From Bacteriovorax stolpii (GTDB lineage Bacteria > Bdellovibrionota > Bacteriovoracia > Bacteriovoracales > Bacteriovoracaceae), in the NCBI GenBank assembly GCA_945905815.1, contig CAMDQH010000002.1, positions 1-64,000 on the forward strand: 64,000 nt of DNA, written 5' to 3'. Shown here piece after piece: positions 17,803-27,873 of the stretch; within the stretch, counting starts at the first letter, position 1; each line of letters starts with the position of its first letter. The translations under genes were made by a program, and so were the position numbers. The notes below the pieces were generated by a model. The model ran no database searches. It saw only the letters and a program-made list of their open reading frames with translations, and was not told the origin of the DNA.

Positions 17803-18867
17803 ATGGATAAATACTACACCGTGATGGTTGTCCCCGAGAAACAAAAAGGGGTCAAAACCTTTCGCATCCCAACAGCATTGTTTAAATCTCTCGCCTTCTT
17901 GAGCGTGATGTTTTTTATGCTTATGGGAGTTCTGGCCTACGATTATTGGAAAATTCTTCAGCAAGTTTATGAGAACAAACATCTGTCGATTGAAAATCGA
18001 CAATTAAAAGAACAGATTCAACTTTTTCAGATGAAGATGAACACCTTGGCAGATGACTTAAAACGAATTAATACATTTGAAAAAAAATTACGTGTGATAA
18101 CTGGGCTTGAAGACGTTAGTTCTAAAGGTGCTCTTTTTAAACCTGAGAAAGAACCGGACAAGGATGAAACTTTTTCATTAGACGATCTCAATACCTCCCT
18201 TGATCTTAAAATCGACACTGAATCAATTGAAGACCAACCAAAGTTCAAAGAACTCAAAACTCTTTACGATAAAAAAATTGCAGCTAATCTTGGTCTAGAA
18301 AGAAGTTATCTGTTAACTAAGCAATGGTCTGACCTTGCCCGTAGAAGTTTTGCTCTTTCATCTGACTATGCCAAATTTGACTTCAAGTATTCACAGGTTA
18401 AAGACATTGTTTCAAATATTGAAAGCAACATCCATGAATTAGATGAGTACTTGCTAGACAAGGATTCATTTCTTAACTCAACACCAACAATACTTCCTGC
18501 CGATGGTTGGATAACGAGTTATTTCGGTCAGCGTATATCGCCCTATCTGAATAAATTAAAAATGCACGAAGGTTTAGACGTTGGTGCCCCATACGGGACC
18601 CCAGTTCATGCTCCGGCCGACGGTATCGTTACCTTCTCAGGAGAAAAAGCTGGATTTGGAAAGTTTGTTCAAGTTGATCATGGCTATGGAATTGAAACTA
18701 TTTATGCCCATAATCAATCTTTGAGTGTGCGACCTGGACAAAAGGTAAAACGTGGACATCTTTTGTCAGCAGTTGGGAACACTGGACACTCTACTGGCCC
18801 CCATCTTCATTACGAAGTACGAGTTAACGGCATCGCCGTTGATCCATTATATTTTATATTAGATTAG
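17803..18867 (+). CDS. Membrane-anchored M23 family metalloendopeptidase
   Basis: A 354-residue protein. After a short cytoplasmic basic segment comes one transmembrane helix (~residues 27-47, LAFLSVMFFMLMGVLAYDYW), a periplasmic coiled coil (~60-110), and a C-terminal lysostaphin/LytM-type M23 domain with zinc ligands in MHEGLDVGAPYG and HLHYEVR plus a central HNQSLSVRPGQ. It cleaves peptidoglycan cross-links or activates amidases, as with NlpD/EnvC types. The ATG at 17803 is preferred over an upstream in-frame start with no support. It ends 21 bases before secA, so they may share a message. Confidence 0.92.
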   Translation: MDKYYTVMVVPEKQKGVKTFRIPTALFKSLAFLSVMFFMLMGVLAYDYWKILQQVYENKHLSIENRQLKEQIQLFQMKMNTLADDLKRINTFEKKLRVITGLEDVSSKGALFKPEKEPDKDETFSLDDLNTSLDLKIDTESIEDQPKFKELKTLYDKKIAANLGLERSYLLTKQWSDLARRSFALSSDYAKFDFKYSQVKDIVSNIESNIHELDEYLLDKDSFLNSTPTILPADGWITSYFGQRISPYLNKLKMHEGLDVGAPYGTPVHAPADGIVTFSGEKAGFGKFVQVDHGYGIETIYAHNQSLSVRPGQKVKRGHLLSAVGNTGHSTGPHLHYEVRVNGIAVDPLYFILD

Positions 18868-18888
18868 ATAAAGAAAAGGTTTTCTATT

Positions 18889-21441
18889 ATGTTACATTCG
18901 ATGATGCGCAAATTTTTTGGGACAAAGCAAGACCGAGACATGCGTGCCCTTAAACCAATTTTAGATCAGGTCAACTCTTTGGAACACAAATACAAAGTAA
19001 TGACTGACATCGAGCTTCAATCTCAAACCCAAATATTTAAAGAGAAACTACAAAAAGGCAATACAACAATTAGCGATATTCTTCCAGATGCTTTTTCCGT
19101 TGTACGTGAGGCCAGTCTTAGAGTTTTAGCGATGAGACATTTTGATGTTCAAATTCTTGGTGGACTTATTCTACATGAAGGAAAAATTGCTGAGATGAAA
19201 ACAGGTGAAGGTAAAACCCTGACCGCCACTCTTCCACTTTACTTAAATGCGTTAGCTGGCCGTGGAGCACACCTCGTAACCGTCAATGATTATCTAGCTC
19301 AACGAGATTCGCATGAAATGGGAAAACTTTATACTTGGTTGGGATTAACAGTTGGTTGCATCGTTTCTAATATGGATGATGAAGATCGTAAAGCCGCTTA
19401 TCAAGCCGACATAACATACGGAACAAACAACGAATTTGCTTTCGATTACCTTCGTGACAACATGAAGTTTGATCTCAATGATTATGTTCAGCGAGAGCAT
19501 CACTATTGTATTGTAGATGAAGTAGATTCAATTCTGATCGATGAGGCACGTACTCCCCTATTAATTTCTGGGCCTTCAGAAGGTGATACACGCATGTATG
19601 GCGTGGTAGATAAAGTTATTCCACAACTTATAAAAGACAAACATTACACTGTCGACGAAAAGGCCCGCTCATCAGTCCTTACCGAAGACGGTATTATTCG
19701 TATTCAGGAAATCATGCAAATCGGTAACCTGTACGATATGCGCAACATTGAAATTCTTCATCACGTAAACCAGTCATTGCGTGCCCATACTCTATTTAAG
19801 AATGAAGTTGATTACGTTATTCGTGACGGCAAGATCATTATTGTAGATGAATTTACCGGTCGTATGAAGGAAGGCTCGCGTTGGTCTGATGGACTACATC
19901 AGGCAGTTGAGGCCAAAGAAGGCGTAGAAGTAAAGTCTGAAAACCAAACTCTTGCTTCCATTACTTTCCAAAACTATTTTCGCCTTTACGGAAAACTCTC
20001 AGGAATGACTGGTACGGCAGATACAGAAGCTGAAGAATTTATGAAAATTTACAGCTTAGAAGTGGTTGTGATTCCTACTAACGTACCCATGATCAGAGAT
20101 GATCAGGCAGATGTTGTCTATGCTTCAAGAAAGGCCAAGTATGAGGCCGTGTCTAAATTGATTCTTGAATGTCACGCTAAGGGACAGCCAGTACTAGTTG
20201 GTACAATTTCGATTGAATCTTCAGAGCTTATTTCACATTTTCTCACCGAAAAGGGCATCAAACATGAAGTCCTAAATGCTAAGAACCACGCTCGTGAAGC
20301 TGAAATCATTGCTCTGGCCGGACAATCTGGCGGGGTAACAATTGCAACCAATATGGCCGGGCGAGGAACAGATATTAAACTTTCTGAAGAAACAAAAAAA
20401 TCAGGGGGTCTTTTTATTATTGGAACCGAACGACATGAATCTCGTCGTATTGATAACCAACTCCGTGGTCGTTCTGGTCGTCAAGGTGACCCTGGTAAAT
20501 CTAAATTCTTTCTCTCTCTTGAAGATGATTTGATGAGGATCTTTGGTTCGGACAGAATCAAAGGCATCATGATCAAGCTTGGTATGAAAGAAGATGAGCC
20601 CATTGAACATAATATGATTACCAACGCCATTGCCAAGGCCCAAAAGAAAGTTGAGACACACAACTTCGACATACGTAAGCATCTATTAGATTTTGATAAC
20701 GTCATGAATGAACAGCGTAAAGTTATCTATAAAATCCGCCGAGATATTTTGAATGATGAGGCAAATTCAGAACTCATTCATGATTTCATGGACGAAGTGG
20801 CTTTTAATCTTGTTGAACAAATTAAACCGGAGAAGAAAGTAACTCTTCGTGAATATCCTTGGGAAGACATCAATATCAACATGAAAGCAGTTTTTAATAT
20901 TGATAAGCTCCTTAGTGCTGAAGAATGCTCAAAGGAAACCCAAGGTGATATTTATGAATATTTTAAAAAAGCAGCTAATGAAGCCCTAAATAATAAGTTC
21001 AAATCTTTTGAGGCTGAACAGGTTAAATATACAAACCGTGAAGTCTTACTCGCTACTTTTGACCAATTCTGGAAAGACCACCTACTTGCCATGGACCATT
21101 TGAAAGAAGGTATTAATCTTCGTTCTTATGGCCAAAAAGATCCTTTAGTTGAATACAAGCGTGAAGCGTTCACTCTTTATGAGAGTATGAAAGATGCCAT
21201 TAAGCGGGCAGTAATCGAACGGATTTCTCATATTAAGCTTCTTACAAAAGAAGAAATCGATGAGATTCATAAACAACAAGAGGCCATGCTTGATGCACAA
21301 ATGAAGGCCCATCAACAAGCTGAACAATCCAAGCAAATGGAAGACGAAAAACGAATCATTCGTGCCTCAGTGAAAGTTGGCAGAAATGATCCGTGTCCAT
21401 GTGGCTCGGGGAAAAAATTTAAGGCCTGTCACGGAGCTTAA
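18889..21441 (+). CDS. secA: Preprotein translocase ATPase SecA
   Basis: An 850-residue motor that drives Sec-dependent export through SecYEG. Walker A MKTGEGKT lies at ~103-110, the DEAD-like box [16 protein letters not shown] near 210, the second motor motifs GRGTDIKL and [13 protein letters not shown] near 490-540, and the SEC-C zinc finger [13 protein letters not shown] at the very end. Length is normal. AAGG precedes the ATG; the later MMRKFFG codons lack a ribosome site. Upstream is the M23 peptidase, downstream a YbjQ-like protein whose start is 10-30 bases away. Confidence 0.98.
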   Translation: MLHSMMRKFFGTKQDRDMRALKPILDQVNSLEHKYKVMTDIELQSQTQIFKEKLQKGNTTISDILPDAFSVVREASLRVLAMRHFDVQILGGLILHEGKIAEMKTGEGKTLTATLPLYLNALAGRGAHLVTVNDYLAQRDSHEMGKLYTWLGLTVGCIVSNMDDEDRKAAYQADITYGTNNEFAFDYLRDNMKFDLNDYVQREHHYCIVDEVDSILIDEARTPLLISGPSEGDTRMYGVVDKVIPQLIKDKHYTVDEKARSSVLTEDGIIRIQEIMQIGNLYDMRNIEILHHVNQSLRAHTLFKNEVDYVIRDGKIIIVDEFTGRMKEGSRWSDGLHQAVEAKEGVEVKSENQTLASITFQNYFRLYGKLSGMTGTADTEAEEFMKIYSLEVVVIPTNVPMIRDDQADVVYASRKAKYEAVSKLILECHAKGQPVLVGTISIESSELISHFLTEKGIKHEVLNAKNHAREAEIIALAGQSGGVTIATNMAGRGTDIKLSEETKKSGGLFIIGTERHESRRIDNQLRGRSGRQGDPGKSKFFLSLEDDLMRIFGSDRIKGIMIKLGMKEDEPIEHNMITNAIAKAQKKVETHNFDIRKHLLDFDNVMNEQRKVIYKIRRDILNDEANSELIHDFMDEVAFNLVEQIKPEKKVTLREYPWEDININMKAVFNIDKLLSAEECSKETQGDIYEYFKKAANEALNNKFKSFEAEQVKYTNREVLLATFDQFWKDHLLAMDHLKEGINLRSYGQKDPLVEYKREAFTLYESMKDAIKRAVIERISHIKLLTKEEIDEIHKQQEAMLDAQMKAHQQAEQSKQMEDEKRIIRASVKVGRNDPCPCGSGKKFKACHGA

Positions 21442-21471
21442 GGAGCTTTTCTGAGTAATGATAAAAAGGAT

Positions 21472-22611
21472 ATGACCAGGATTGAAGACTTAGGAGAATA
21501 TCTCCATGAACTTGGTAAGAATGAAGAGGACGCATCAACCTCAGACTCTTCCGAAGTTCCAGAGATACCTACCGAAGAAATCGATTTTGGCTCAACGGAC
21601 TTCGCGACGTCTGAAGAATCATCTTTCAATACTGAAGAAACCACTTTTACAAGCGAAGAGACAACTGACTTTGGAGCTACAAACTTTGGATCGACGGATT
21701 TCGAAACTACTGAAGAAGTATCTACTGATGACCCTTTCTCAATTAAAGAGACACCTTCTTTTTCAGAATCAGCACCGGTAGCGGAATATATTTTAAATCC
21801 TGCAGAAGATTCATTTTTTGAATCGGACAATGAAACTGAAGACGAGTATATTCCCGAGCAGGTAATTTCAAAAGCTCCGGAGCAAATCTACAAATCCCCT
21901 GAAAATTTTGAGGATCTAAAGAAATTTGCTGAGAATACAAGCGTTTCTGGTATGGGTGCTGAAGGGAATCCTTCTTTCAGTGTTCTCTTAAAAAACATAC
22001 GTTATATAGAAGATGTGAATGATATATTGGCCCTAATGAAAGAACTGGGGCTTTTAAGTGACCCCGAAGAGCAGATTCGACAAAGACTCATGAGGGGACA
22101 TCTTCTCGTTCCTCGTATTTCTGAATATGCTGCAATCTTTCTGGCCCATAAACTACGCCGGTTTGATATTGATATTCAAGTTGGACTCTCCGATGAAATT
22201 CATCCTCCTAAGCATCAAGAGGCTCCAGAAACGGGACTAGTTTCAAAATTTACACTTTATCAAAATCAAACACATCATTTTCATTTTGATGACCCAAAGC
22301 TTGAAATCTCTCAGATCATTGTTGCCGCAACTTCTAATCTTGAGGGCCATCAGGTTATTCGTTATCTCGGTGTAGCGTCTGAACACAAAATGCTAGATGG
22401 CCATATTGTAGAAGACGAAGACTCTGCAGAGATACCTCGTTATTATTCAGAGCTCGCCCAGAAATTAAAAGCTCATGCTCTTAAGGCCAATGCAAATGCA
22501 GTAATAGGACTTAACTATCAACTAACACCCCTACCTGCAGAATACGGCATGATTGGAAGCAAATACCGTCTAAGCTGCACTGGAAATTTAGTCTGGGTTA
22601 ATAAACTATGA
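21472..22611 (+). CDS. Acidic repeat protein with C-terminal YbjQ/UPF0145-like domain
   Basis: A 379-residue cytoplasmic protein. Residues ~1-130 are very acidic and contain degenerate FGSTDF/TEETT repeats, likely disordered. A middle folded segment (~160-240) contains MKELGLLSD and RGHLLVPRISEYAAIFLAHKL. The last ~90 residues (VIRYLGVASEHKMLDG through ANANAVIGLNYQ) look like the YbjQ (heavy-metal-binding-like) fold. The ATG has AAGGA only one base away, too close; an in-frame CTG at 21451 sits five bases after a perfect AAGGAG, so the true start may be CTG. It overlaps glpD by four bases. Confidence 0.75.
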   Translation: MTRIEDLGEYLHELGKNEEDASTSDSSEVPEIPTEEIDFGSTDFATSEESSFNTEETTFTSEETTDFGATNFGSTDFETTEEVSTDDPFSIKETPSFSESAPVAEYILNPAEDSFFESDNETEDEYIPEQVISKAPEQIYKSPENFEDLKKFAENTSVSGMGAEGNPSFSVLLKNIRYIEDVNDILALMKELGLLSDPEEQIRQRLMRGHLLVPRISEYAAIFLAHKLRRFDIDIQVGLSDEIHPPKHQEAPETGLVSKFTLYQNQTHHFHFDDPKLEISQIIVAATSNLEGHQVIRYLGVASEHKMLDGHIVEDEDSAEIPRYYSELAQKLKAHALKANANAVIGLNYQLTPLPAEYGMIGSKYRLSCTGNLVWVNKL

Positions 22612-23981
22612 AAGAATATGATGTCGTCATCGTTGGTGGCGGAATCAATGGTTGCGGTCTTTTGAGAGATCTTGCGCTCAATGGTGTTAAAACGTTACTT
22701 GTTGATAAAGGCGATTTTTCATCACAAACTTCTCAAGGTTCTTCCAAAATGCTTCATGGAGGAATACGCTATTTAGAGACCTTTGATTTCGGCTTAGTTC
22801 AAGAGGCCTTAGAAGAAAAAAATCTCTGGCTCAAACTGACTCCTCATCTTTGTTTTGAAAGAGAATTTTACCTGCCACTCTATCGATATTCTAAATACGC
22901 GCCATGGATGCTTCAGGCGGGACTTTTTTTATATGATTTTCTTTCTCATTTTCAAAATCGTCCGCATGCCATGTTGGATGCAGAGGAAACTATGCGAACT
23001 CTCCCCTCAATTGATCCGAAAGGACTGAAAGGGGCCGGTAAGTATTTTGATGGGATTGTTGATGATGCGAAATTGTCTCTTGAGTGTTTATATGATGCTC
23101 TCCTTGAACCACAAGTGGATGCCTTAAGTTATCATGAAGTTATTTCCACCACTAAAACAAGTGAAGGCTATAACGTTACCATTCAAGATCGAACTAAAAC
23201 AAAACTTGAAACGGTAAAAGCTAAATATATCGTTTTTACGACTGGGCCTTTCTCAGACAAACTTTTACCTTCGCTTGGCATTCCATGGACCCCACAACTA
23301 ATGCCATCAAAAGGCATTCACTTATGGCTAAAAGAAGGCTCAATAAGTGTTAAAGGGTCAGTTGTTCTTACAACGAAAGATAATCGTGTCGTTTTTGTCA
23401 TTCCTCAACGTGGCGCCATCTTAGTAGGCACAACTGAAACCGAAGTTGATCAGGAAATATTCGACATAAAGGCTTCGCAAAAAGAAATCGATTACTTATT
23501 ATTAGTTCTGCAGCAGTATTTTCCGAACTCAAATTTAAATATTGATTCCATTATTTCTACTTTTGCGGGAGTAAGACCTTTGGCAAGAGAAGAAGGTAGT
23601 CAGCATTCTCTGGGAAAAGTTAGTCGACACCATAAAATTTACCGTCCAACATCTCATTCTTACGTCATGATTGGTGGCAAATACACAACGTTCAGAAAGA
23701 TGACTCAAGAATTAGCTCGGGAAATAGTTCCACGACTCGGTCTTCGCTATAAACCAAATTTAACTCTTAATCCACTAAGACAACATTCGATTATGCCTAC
23801 TTTTGGTAAGCAACCAAAGCTGACACTTGATATGGTTAAAAATATTATCGCCACTGAGAAAGTGACGACATTTGATGATTTAGTTATGCGCAGATTATCT
23901 TTGCTAGAACATCCTTCAACCATCAAAGATGTTATGGGAATTCCAGCTGATCAAATCAAGGCCTTGTTTCAAAATCTATAA
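22608..23981 (+). CDS. glpD: FAD-dependent glycerol-3-phosphate dehydrogenase
   Basis: A 457-residue membrane-associated flavoenzyme that oxidises glycerol-3-phosphate to dihydroxyacetone phosphate and passes electrons to quinone. The N-terminal FAD motif VIVGGGINGCGLLRDLAL, the GlpD signature SSKMLHGGIRYLE and a late AGVRPLAREEGS block are clear. The C-terminal part is shorter than in E. coli GlpD (~500), though a DAO_C-like end with TTFDDLVMRRLSLLE is present. The ATG overlaps the upstream stop (ATGA). The 3' end overlaps a convergent envelope gene by 13 bases. Confidence 0.93.
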   Translation: MKEYDVVIVGGGINGCGLLRDLALNGVKTLLVDKGDFSSQTSQGSSKMLHGGIRYLETFDFGLVQEALEEKNLWLKLTPHLCFEREFYLPLYRYSKYAPWMLQAGLFLYDFLSHFQNRPHAMLDAEETMRTLPSIDPKGLKGAGKYFDGIVDDAKLSLECLYDALLEPQVDALSYHEVISTTKTSEGYNVTIQDRTKTKLETVKAKYIVFTTGPFSDKLLPSLGIPWTPQLMPSKGIHLWLKEGSISVKGSVVLTTKDNRVVFVIPQRGAILVGTTETEVDQEIFDIKASQKEIDYLLLVLQQYFPNSNLNIDSIISTFAGVRPLAREEGSQHSLGKVSRHHKIYRPTSHSYVMIGGKYTTFRKMTQELAREIVPRLGLRYKPNLTLNPLRQHSIMPTFGKQPKLTLDMVKNIIATEKVTTFDDLVMRRLSLLEHPSTIKDVMGIPADQIKALFQNL

Positions 23982-25045
23982 GAAATTGCAATCATGACAC
24001 GAGGACCGGAAACGACTCTATTAAGAAGGTCTCCTGATGTGTCATCTTTATAATATTTTTCTGTTCGTGTGTAATAATCCACCATCATACGAACCCCAAA
24101 ACCTTCCACGGTATAGAACTTATACCCAAAACCAAGCGAAAAACCACTCGATGAACCATAGTCTGAAGTCTCTCCAGCAGTGCCCTGATAAGTTGCTTTA
24201 ACTGTTCCATAATTTAAGGCCAAATGAAAAAACGGTATAAAATCATTGGCAATGGAAGGAAGTTTGGTTGGATGCCAATTGGCCCCAATTCCAAATTCAT
24301 GCAATTCATTAGTTATACCTGCTCTGTCTAGGCCCTGTGAATTCTCTCTCATAAGTGCCAATTCTCCAATCAGAGAGAACCGTGAATACCACTCACGCAA
24401 TTTTTTTGGATAAAACTCCCCACCAAAACCAAGGTGGTAAATGGATTGGGAATTATTATATGACTGACTACCGGTACTTTTTGATTGGGAGCTAAGACCT
24501 GAGATATTTATAAATCCATACACTTCTTCATTCCTATCAACAATAGAAGTTGGAACATAATGATCTTCTAGCGCATGGTAATCAGCGCAAAGTAAGGCCG
24601 TGTTAGCAGCAGAGTTCAAGTCTTGAGCACCATCAGCGAGTGGAATCCCTAGACTGACAAGGTCTGATCCCCCTCCTCCACCTGTCGCTGGCAAATCTTC
24701 CTGAACAAGTGCCTGAGTTTCATCTTTTGTTATTTTAACTGGGGGAGTAATTTTTAGACTCATGACGGAATCATTCACAATAAAATCCGCATTTACAAGA
24801 CGATAAATAGACCAAACAGACCTAGTAGGTGAAACTTTTACGCAAACTCCTCGGGCAACAATTCCTGCTGTCACAATAAATTTGGCATGGTCACCCTCAA
24901 CTAAACCATCCTCGGTTCCACGATTAATCATAACTGTTTTTTTAGTTTCAGATACCTTAACAACCCTAGAAGTCAGCTTTTCATCAACTTCTAGTGCCAA
25001 GGCAATAGAAGGGATGAGAAAAAAAAGACAAATTAAATTCTTCAT
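23969..25045 (-). CDS. Secreted beta-barrel protein with N-terminal repeated module (paralogue 1)
   Basis: A 358-residue protein with a signal peptide (MKNLICLFFLIPSIALAL). The N-terminal ~90 residues share a pattern with the upstream gene product: KTVMINRGTEDGLVEGD and SVWSIYRLVNADFIVNDS. Residues ~125-358 look like an outer-membrane barrel (GFGGEFYPKKL, GIGANWHPTKL, terminal AISYRF). The ATG at 25045 has GAGGA six bases upstream. It follows its paralogue by eight bases. The N-terminal part resembles a flagellar-assembly/SAF-type beta-clip only loosely; I would not name it. Confidence 0.7.
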   Translation of the reverse strand: MKNLICLFFLIPSIALALEVDEKLTSRVVKVSETKKTVMINRGTEDGLVEGDHAKFIVTAGIVARGVCVKVSPTRSVWSIYRLVNADFIVNDSVMSLKITPPVKITKDETQALVQEDLPATGGGGGSDLVSLGIPLADGAQDLNSAANTALLCADYHALEDHYVPTSIVDRNEEVYGFINISGLSSQSKSTGSQSYNNSQSIYHLGFGGEFYPKKLREWYSRFSLIGELALMRENSQGLDRAGITNELHEFGIGANWHPTKLPSIANDFIPFFHLALNYGTVKATYQGTAGETSDYGSSSGFSLGFGYKFYTVEGFGVRMMVDYYTRTEKYYKDDTSGDLLNRVVSGPRVMIAISYRF

Positions 25046-25053
25046 GATTATCC

Positions 25054-26550
25054 TCAAAATGCGTAAGCGAGACCGACACCAAATTTAGCTTCGGCCAGAC
25101 TTGCTCTGTCTGGCAAAACTGAACCTAGCTTACTGGCCTCGTATCTTTCAATTTTTATTGTTTCCATACTTGCTTGAATTCTTATCCCTACTCTATTGCG
25201 CATATAATATTTAAAACCCGCACGAAAGCCCGGAAATGAGATGACTGTATAATTGGCCTTCTCATCTGGAGTTGGAGCATTTGCGCTCGCAAATCCTGAT
25301 CTTATATAGGTTCCTAGATACACAATCGGTGACTCCACTACATAGGGCGCATAAATCGGATACCAGTTGGTGCCCAAACTTAATGAATATTCGTTAAGAT
25401 CAGCATTAAATCCGCCAGCTTCAAAAGCTGTATAATTTAAACGGAAAGTTCCATCCAAGGTAAAGCGCTCAAGCGTTTCATGTTTTAAAAAAGGAACTAT
25501 CTCAAAATCTAGTTCCTTCGAATGCCGCGAATCCCTTTGATACAAAGGATCACTGCTTGTCTGAGCGTCAGTAAGGTTTAGCCCGTACTCAAACGTGAGA
25601 GCAAAACGGGATGGTTTTGAAATTACTTTAACCCTTCGGTCTTTTTCTTGAAGAACAGAAACCTGACTCAAAACTTGTTTCAATTCCTCATCAGAATAAT
25701 CCTCTGACCAACTTTCGCCTTTTTCTAAAATTGTACGGTAAAGCTTAGCATCGGCACTGGACTTAGCAGACTCCTTACGTAGAAACTTATTATATTCATT
25801 ATCATATTTTCCATTAGCAACAAATTCATTGGCAAACTCAGTCTTGCGTTGTTTCTCGTAAAAAGTATCGTAATTAAAATCAGGATCATTCACTTTTTGG
25901 AGATAGGCAGTAATAAGTTTTTCAAATGTCGCGAGTCTTAATTGCCGACGAAACTCTTCTTTGTTTGCGCTTTTATAAAGTGATGATCGATACATTGATC
26001 CGAAATTTTCATTCCAAACCTCTAAATCTATTAGATCAGCATCCGTATCTGAAATAATATGAGAATCATGGGCATGTTCCATTTGCTCATATTTGTGTCC
26101 AAGCTTACTAAGACGATGCATATCATCAGTAACAGCATCATTTCTTTGCTCGATAAACTTCTTCTTATCGTTCACAACAGTAATGCGGCCAAGAGTGGGA
26201 GTCTTCCTACCGCTTAAAACGTGGGACTCAGATAGGACTAAAAATTTGTCGCCAGGAACCAATAGGTCTTGATCATAAACTTTGTACAGAATCCATACAG
26301 ATGAATCAGTAGTCATTTTGATGTTTCTGGCCTTTGCGACTGGAACTAATCTTAAGTCACGAGTTTCTGGGGAATGAATTTGTTTAACTACAACTGCATA
26401 GTCGCCACTTCTAATTCCATCCAGTCCACCCAGATTAAAAACGACAGTTTTGCCACTAGCAGATTGGTTAAGTAACCTGGCCTCGGATACGGCCCAAGCA
26501 GGTAAAGTTATGACTATGAGCGAAATGGCGTATATCGTCATCCTTAACAT
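25054..26550 (-). CDS. Secreted beta-barrel protein with N-terminal repeated module (paralogue 2)
   Basis: A 498-residue protein starting MLRMTIYAISLIVITLPAWA (signal peptide). The N-terminal module (GKTVVFNLGGLDGIRSGDY, SSVWILYKVYDQDLLVPGD) matches that of the next gene. A charged helical middle (~140-300) without homologue follows, then a barrel-like C-terminus (YSLSLGTNWYPI, GLAYAF end). Thus the two genes share both ends but differ by the helical insert. AAGGA lies 11 bases upstream of the ATG. The pair probably arose by duplication and may build one outer-membrane structure (inference). Confidence 0.7.
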   Translation of the reverse strand: MLRMTIYAISLIVITLPAWAVSEARLLNQSASGKTVVFNLGGLDGIRSGDYAVVVKQIHSPETRDLRLVPVAKARNIKMTTDSSVWILYKVYDQDLLVPGDKFLVLSESHVLSGRKTPTLGRITVVNDKKKFIEQRNDAVTDDMHRLSKLGHKYEQMEHAHDSHIISDTDADLIDLEVWNENFGSMYRSSLYKSANKEEFRRQLRLATFEKLITAYLQKVNDPDFNYDTFYEKQRKTEFANEFVANGKYDNEYNKFLRKESAKSSADAKLYRTILEKGESWSEDYSDEELKQVLSQVSVLQEKDRRVKVISKPSRFALTFEYGLNLTDAQTSSDPLYQRDSRHSKELDFEIVPFLKHETLERFTLDGTFRLNYTAFEAGGFNADLNEYSLSLGTNWYPIYAPYVVESPIVYLGTYIRSGFASANAPTPDEKANYTVISFPGFRAGFKYYMRNRVGIRIQASMETIKIERYEASKLGSVLPDRASLAEAKFGVGLAYAF

Positions 26551-26665
26551 GAGCTCATTCTTCCTTGAGAAATTGTCTTGTCTTAAAATATTGTTACATC
26601 GAAATAACAGTATGAAAACACTCAATTTTCTCTCTTAGTCATTTAATTTGATAAACTTTAAGTAC

Positions 26666-26694
26666 TTGATAAAGCATTGAAAAAACACTATAAA
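26666..26694 (+). promoter_or_regulatory. Sigma-70 type promoter before the 70-residue protein and trxB
   Basis: TTGATA (26666-26671) and TATAAA (26689-26694) with a 17-base spacer. Transcription would begin near 26701, downstream of an in-frame ATG at 26677, so the later ATG at 26725 must be the start. Confidence 0.65.
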
Positions 26695-26724
26695 GAGTCA
26701 TTGTTTCCAAAAAGGATTAATTGC

Positions 26725-26937
26725 ATGGGTTATCGTTCTAAAAGAAGACGTGAAAAAGTAACGTACAATTACACGTGTTCACTCACAAATGAAGAATTTG
26801 TTCTGACTGAAAAAGCAGAGAATCCTAAAGAACTTCTTTCAGTTAAGGCTTACTACGAAATGAATCCAGAAATGGATGATCGTCCGGCCGTGGTGAAAAA
26901 GAAATTAGGCTTACCTACTCTTGAAGAAAAACACTAA
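26725..26937 (+). CDS. Small basic protein of unknown function (70 aa)
   Basis: Starts MGYRSKRRREKV, with a cluster of seven Arg/Lys in the first eleven residues, one cysteine (YTCSL) and an acidic, charged C-terminus. No family is recognised; the basic N-terminus suggests nucleic-acid contact, but this is a guess. AAGGA is eight bases before the ATG, and the upstream promoter places the message start after any earlier ATG. The trxB start is 12 bases after its stop, so the two are probably co-transcribed. Confidence 0.75.
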   Translation: MGYRSKRRREKVTYNYTCSLTNEEFVLTEKAENPKELLSVKAYYEMNPEMDDRPAVVKKKLGLPTLEEKH

Positions 26938-26949
26938 GCGAGCACTCAG

Positions 26950-27873
26950 ATGGAAAGACGCAAAGTCATCATCATCGGAACAGGTCCCGCTGGATTAACC
27001 GCTGCGATTTATGCTGCAAGAGCTGATTTAAAACCTTTAATTATGGAAGGTCATGAGCCAGGTGGACAATTAACTCTAACAACTGAAGTTGAAAACTTTC
27101 CTGGTTTCGAAAATGGAGTCATGGGCCCTGAGCTTATGATGAATATGAAGAAACAAGCAGTTCGGTTCAACGCAGAATTCCTTTCGGTCATGAGTACTGA
27201 TGTAGATTTATCAAAAAAACCATTTAAAGTAACAGCTAGTAACGGAATTACCTACGAAGCGGATTCAGTTATTATTTCAACCGGTGCTTCTGCTAAATGG
27301 TTGGGTCTTCCAAAAGAAAAAGAACTTACTGGCCGTGGTGTTTCAACATGCGCGACTTGTGATGGTTTTTTCTACCGTGATAAAATCGTTCACGTGGTGG
27401 GTGGTGGAGATACTGCGATGGAAGATGCTACTTTCATAACGAAGTTTGCCAAAAAAGTTTATATTATTCATCGTAAAGATACCCTACGAGCTTCGAAACC
27501 GATGCAGGAACGTGCCTTTAATAATCCTAAGATTGAATTTATTTGGGATTCTACTGTTACAGAAATTCATAACAATGAATCTGGCGTTAATGGTATTACA
27601 GTTGAAAATTTGAAAACTGGCGTAAAGCAAATACGTGATACTGATGGTCTCTTTTACGCCATCGGACACACTCCAAATACTGGCTTCCTTAAAGGCCAAA
27701 TTAATTTGGATCAACACGGATTTATCAATACTCAAAACGGTCCAGAAACAAATATTCCAGGTGTTTTTGCCTGTGGTGATGTGCAGGACTCCTATTACCG
27801 TCAGGCGATAACTGCAGCTGGCTCTGGATGTCAGGCCGCGATTAAGGCCGAGAGATTTCTAGAAGGGCATTGA
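26950..27873 (+). CDS. trxB: Thioredoxin-disulfide reductase
   Basis: A 307-residue low-molecular-weight flavoenzyme that moves electrons from NADPH to thioredoxin. The FAD motif GTGPAGLTAAIYAARA begins at residue 10, the redox pair is CATC (residues 134-137), the NADPH motif is GGGDTAMEDA (~151-160), and the second FAD motif FACGDVQD is near the C-terminus. Length is typical (E. coli 321). It follows the 70-residue basic protein and is directly followed by a TTG-initiated DUF2914 gene. Confidence 0.97.
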   Translation: MERRKVIIIGTGPAGLTAAIYAARADLKPLIMEGHEPGGQLTLTTEVENFPGFENGVMGPELMMNMKKQAVRFNAEFLSVMSTDVDLSKKPFKVTASNGITYEADSVIISTGASAKWLGLPKEKELTGRGVSTCATCDGFFYRDKIVHVVGGGDTAMEDATFITKFAKKVYIIHRKDTLRASKPMQERAFNNPKIEFIWDSTVTEIHNNESGVNGITVENLKTGVKQIRDTDGLFYAIGHTPNTGFLKGQINLDQHGFINTQNGPETNIPGVFACGDVQDSYYRQAITAAGSGCQAAIKAERFLEGH

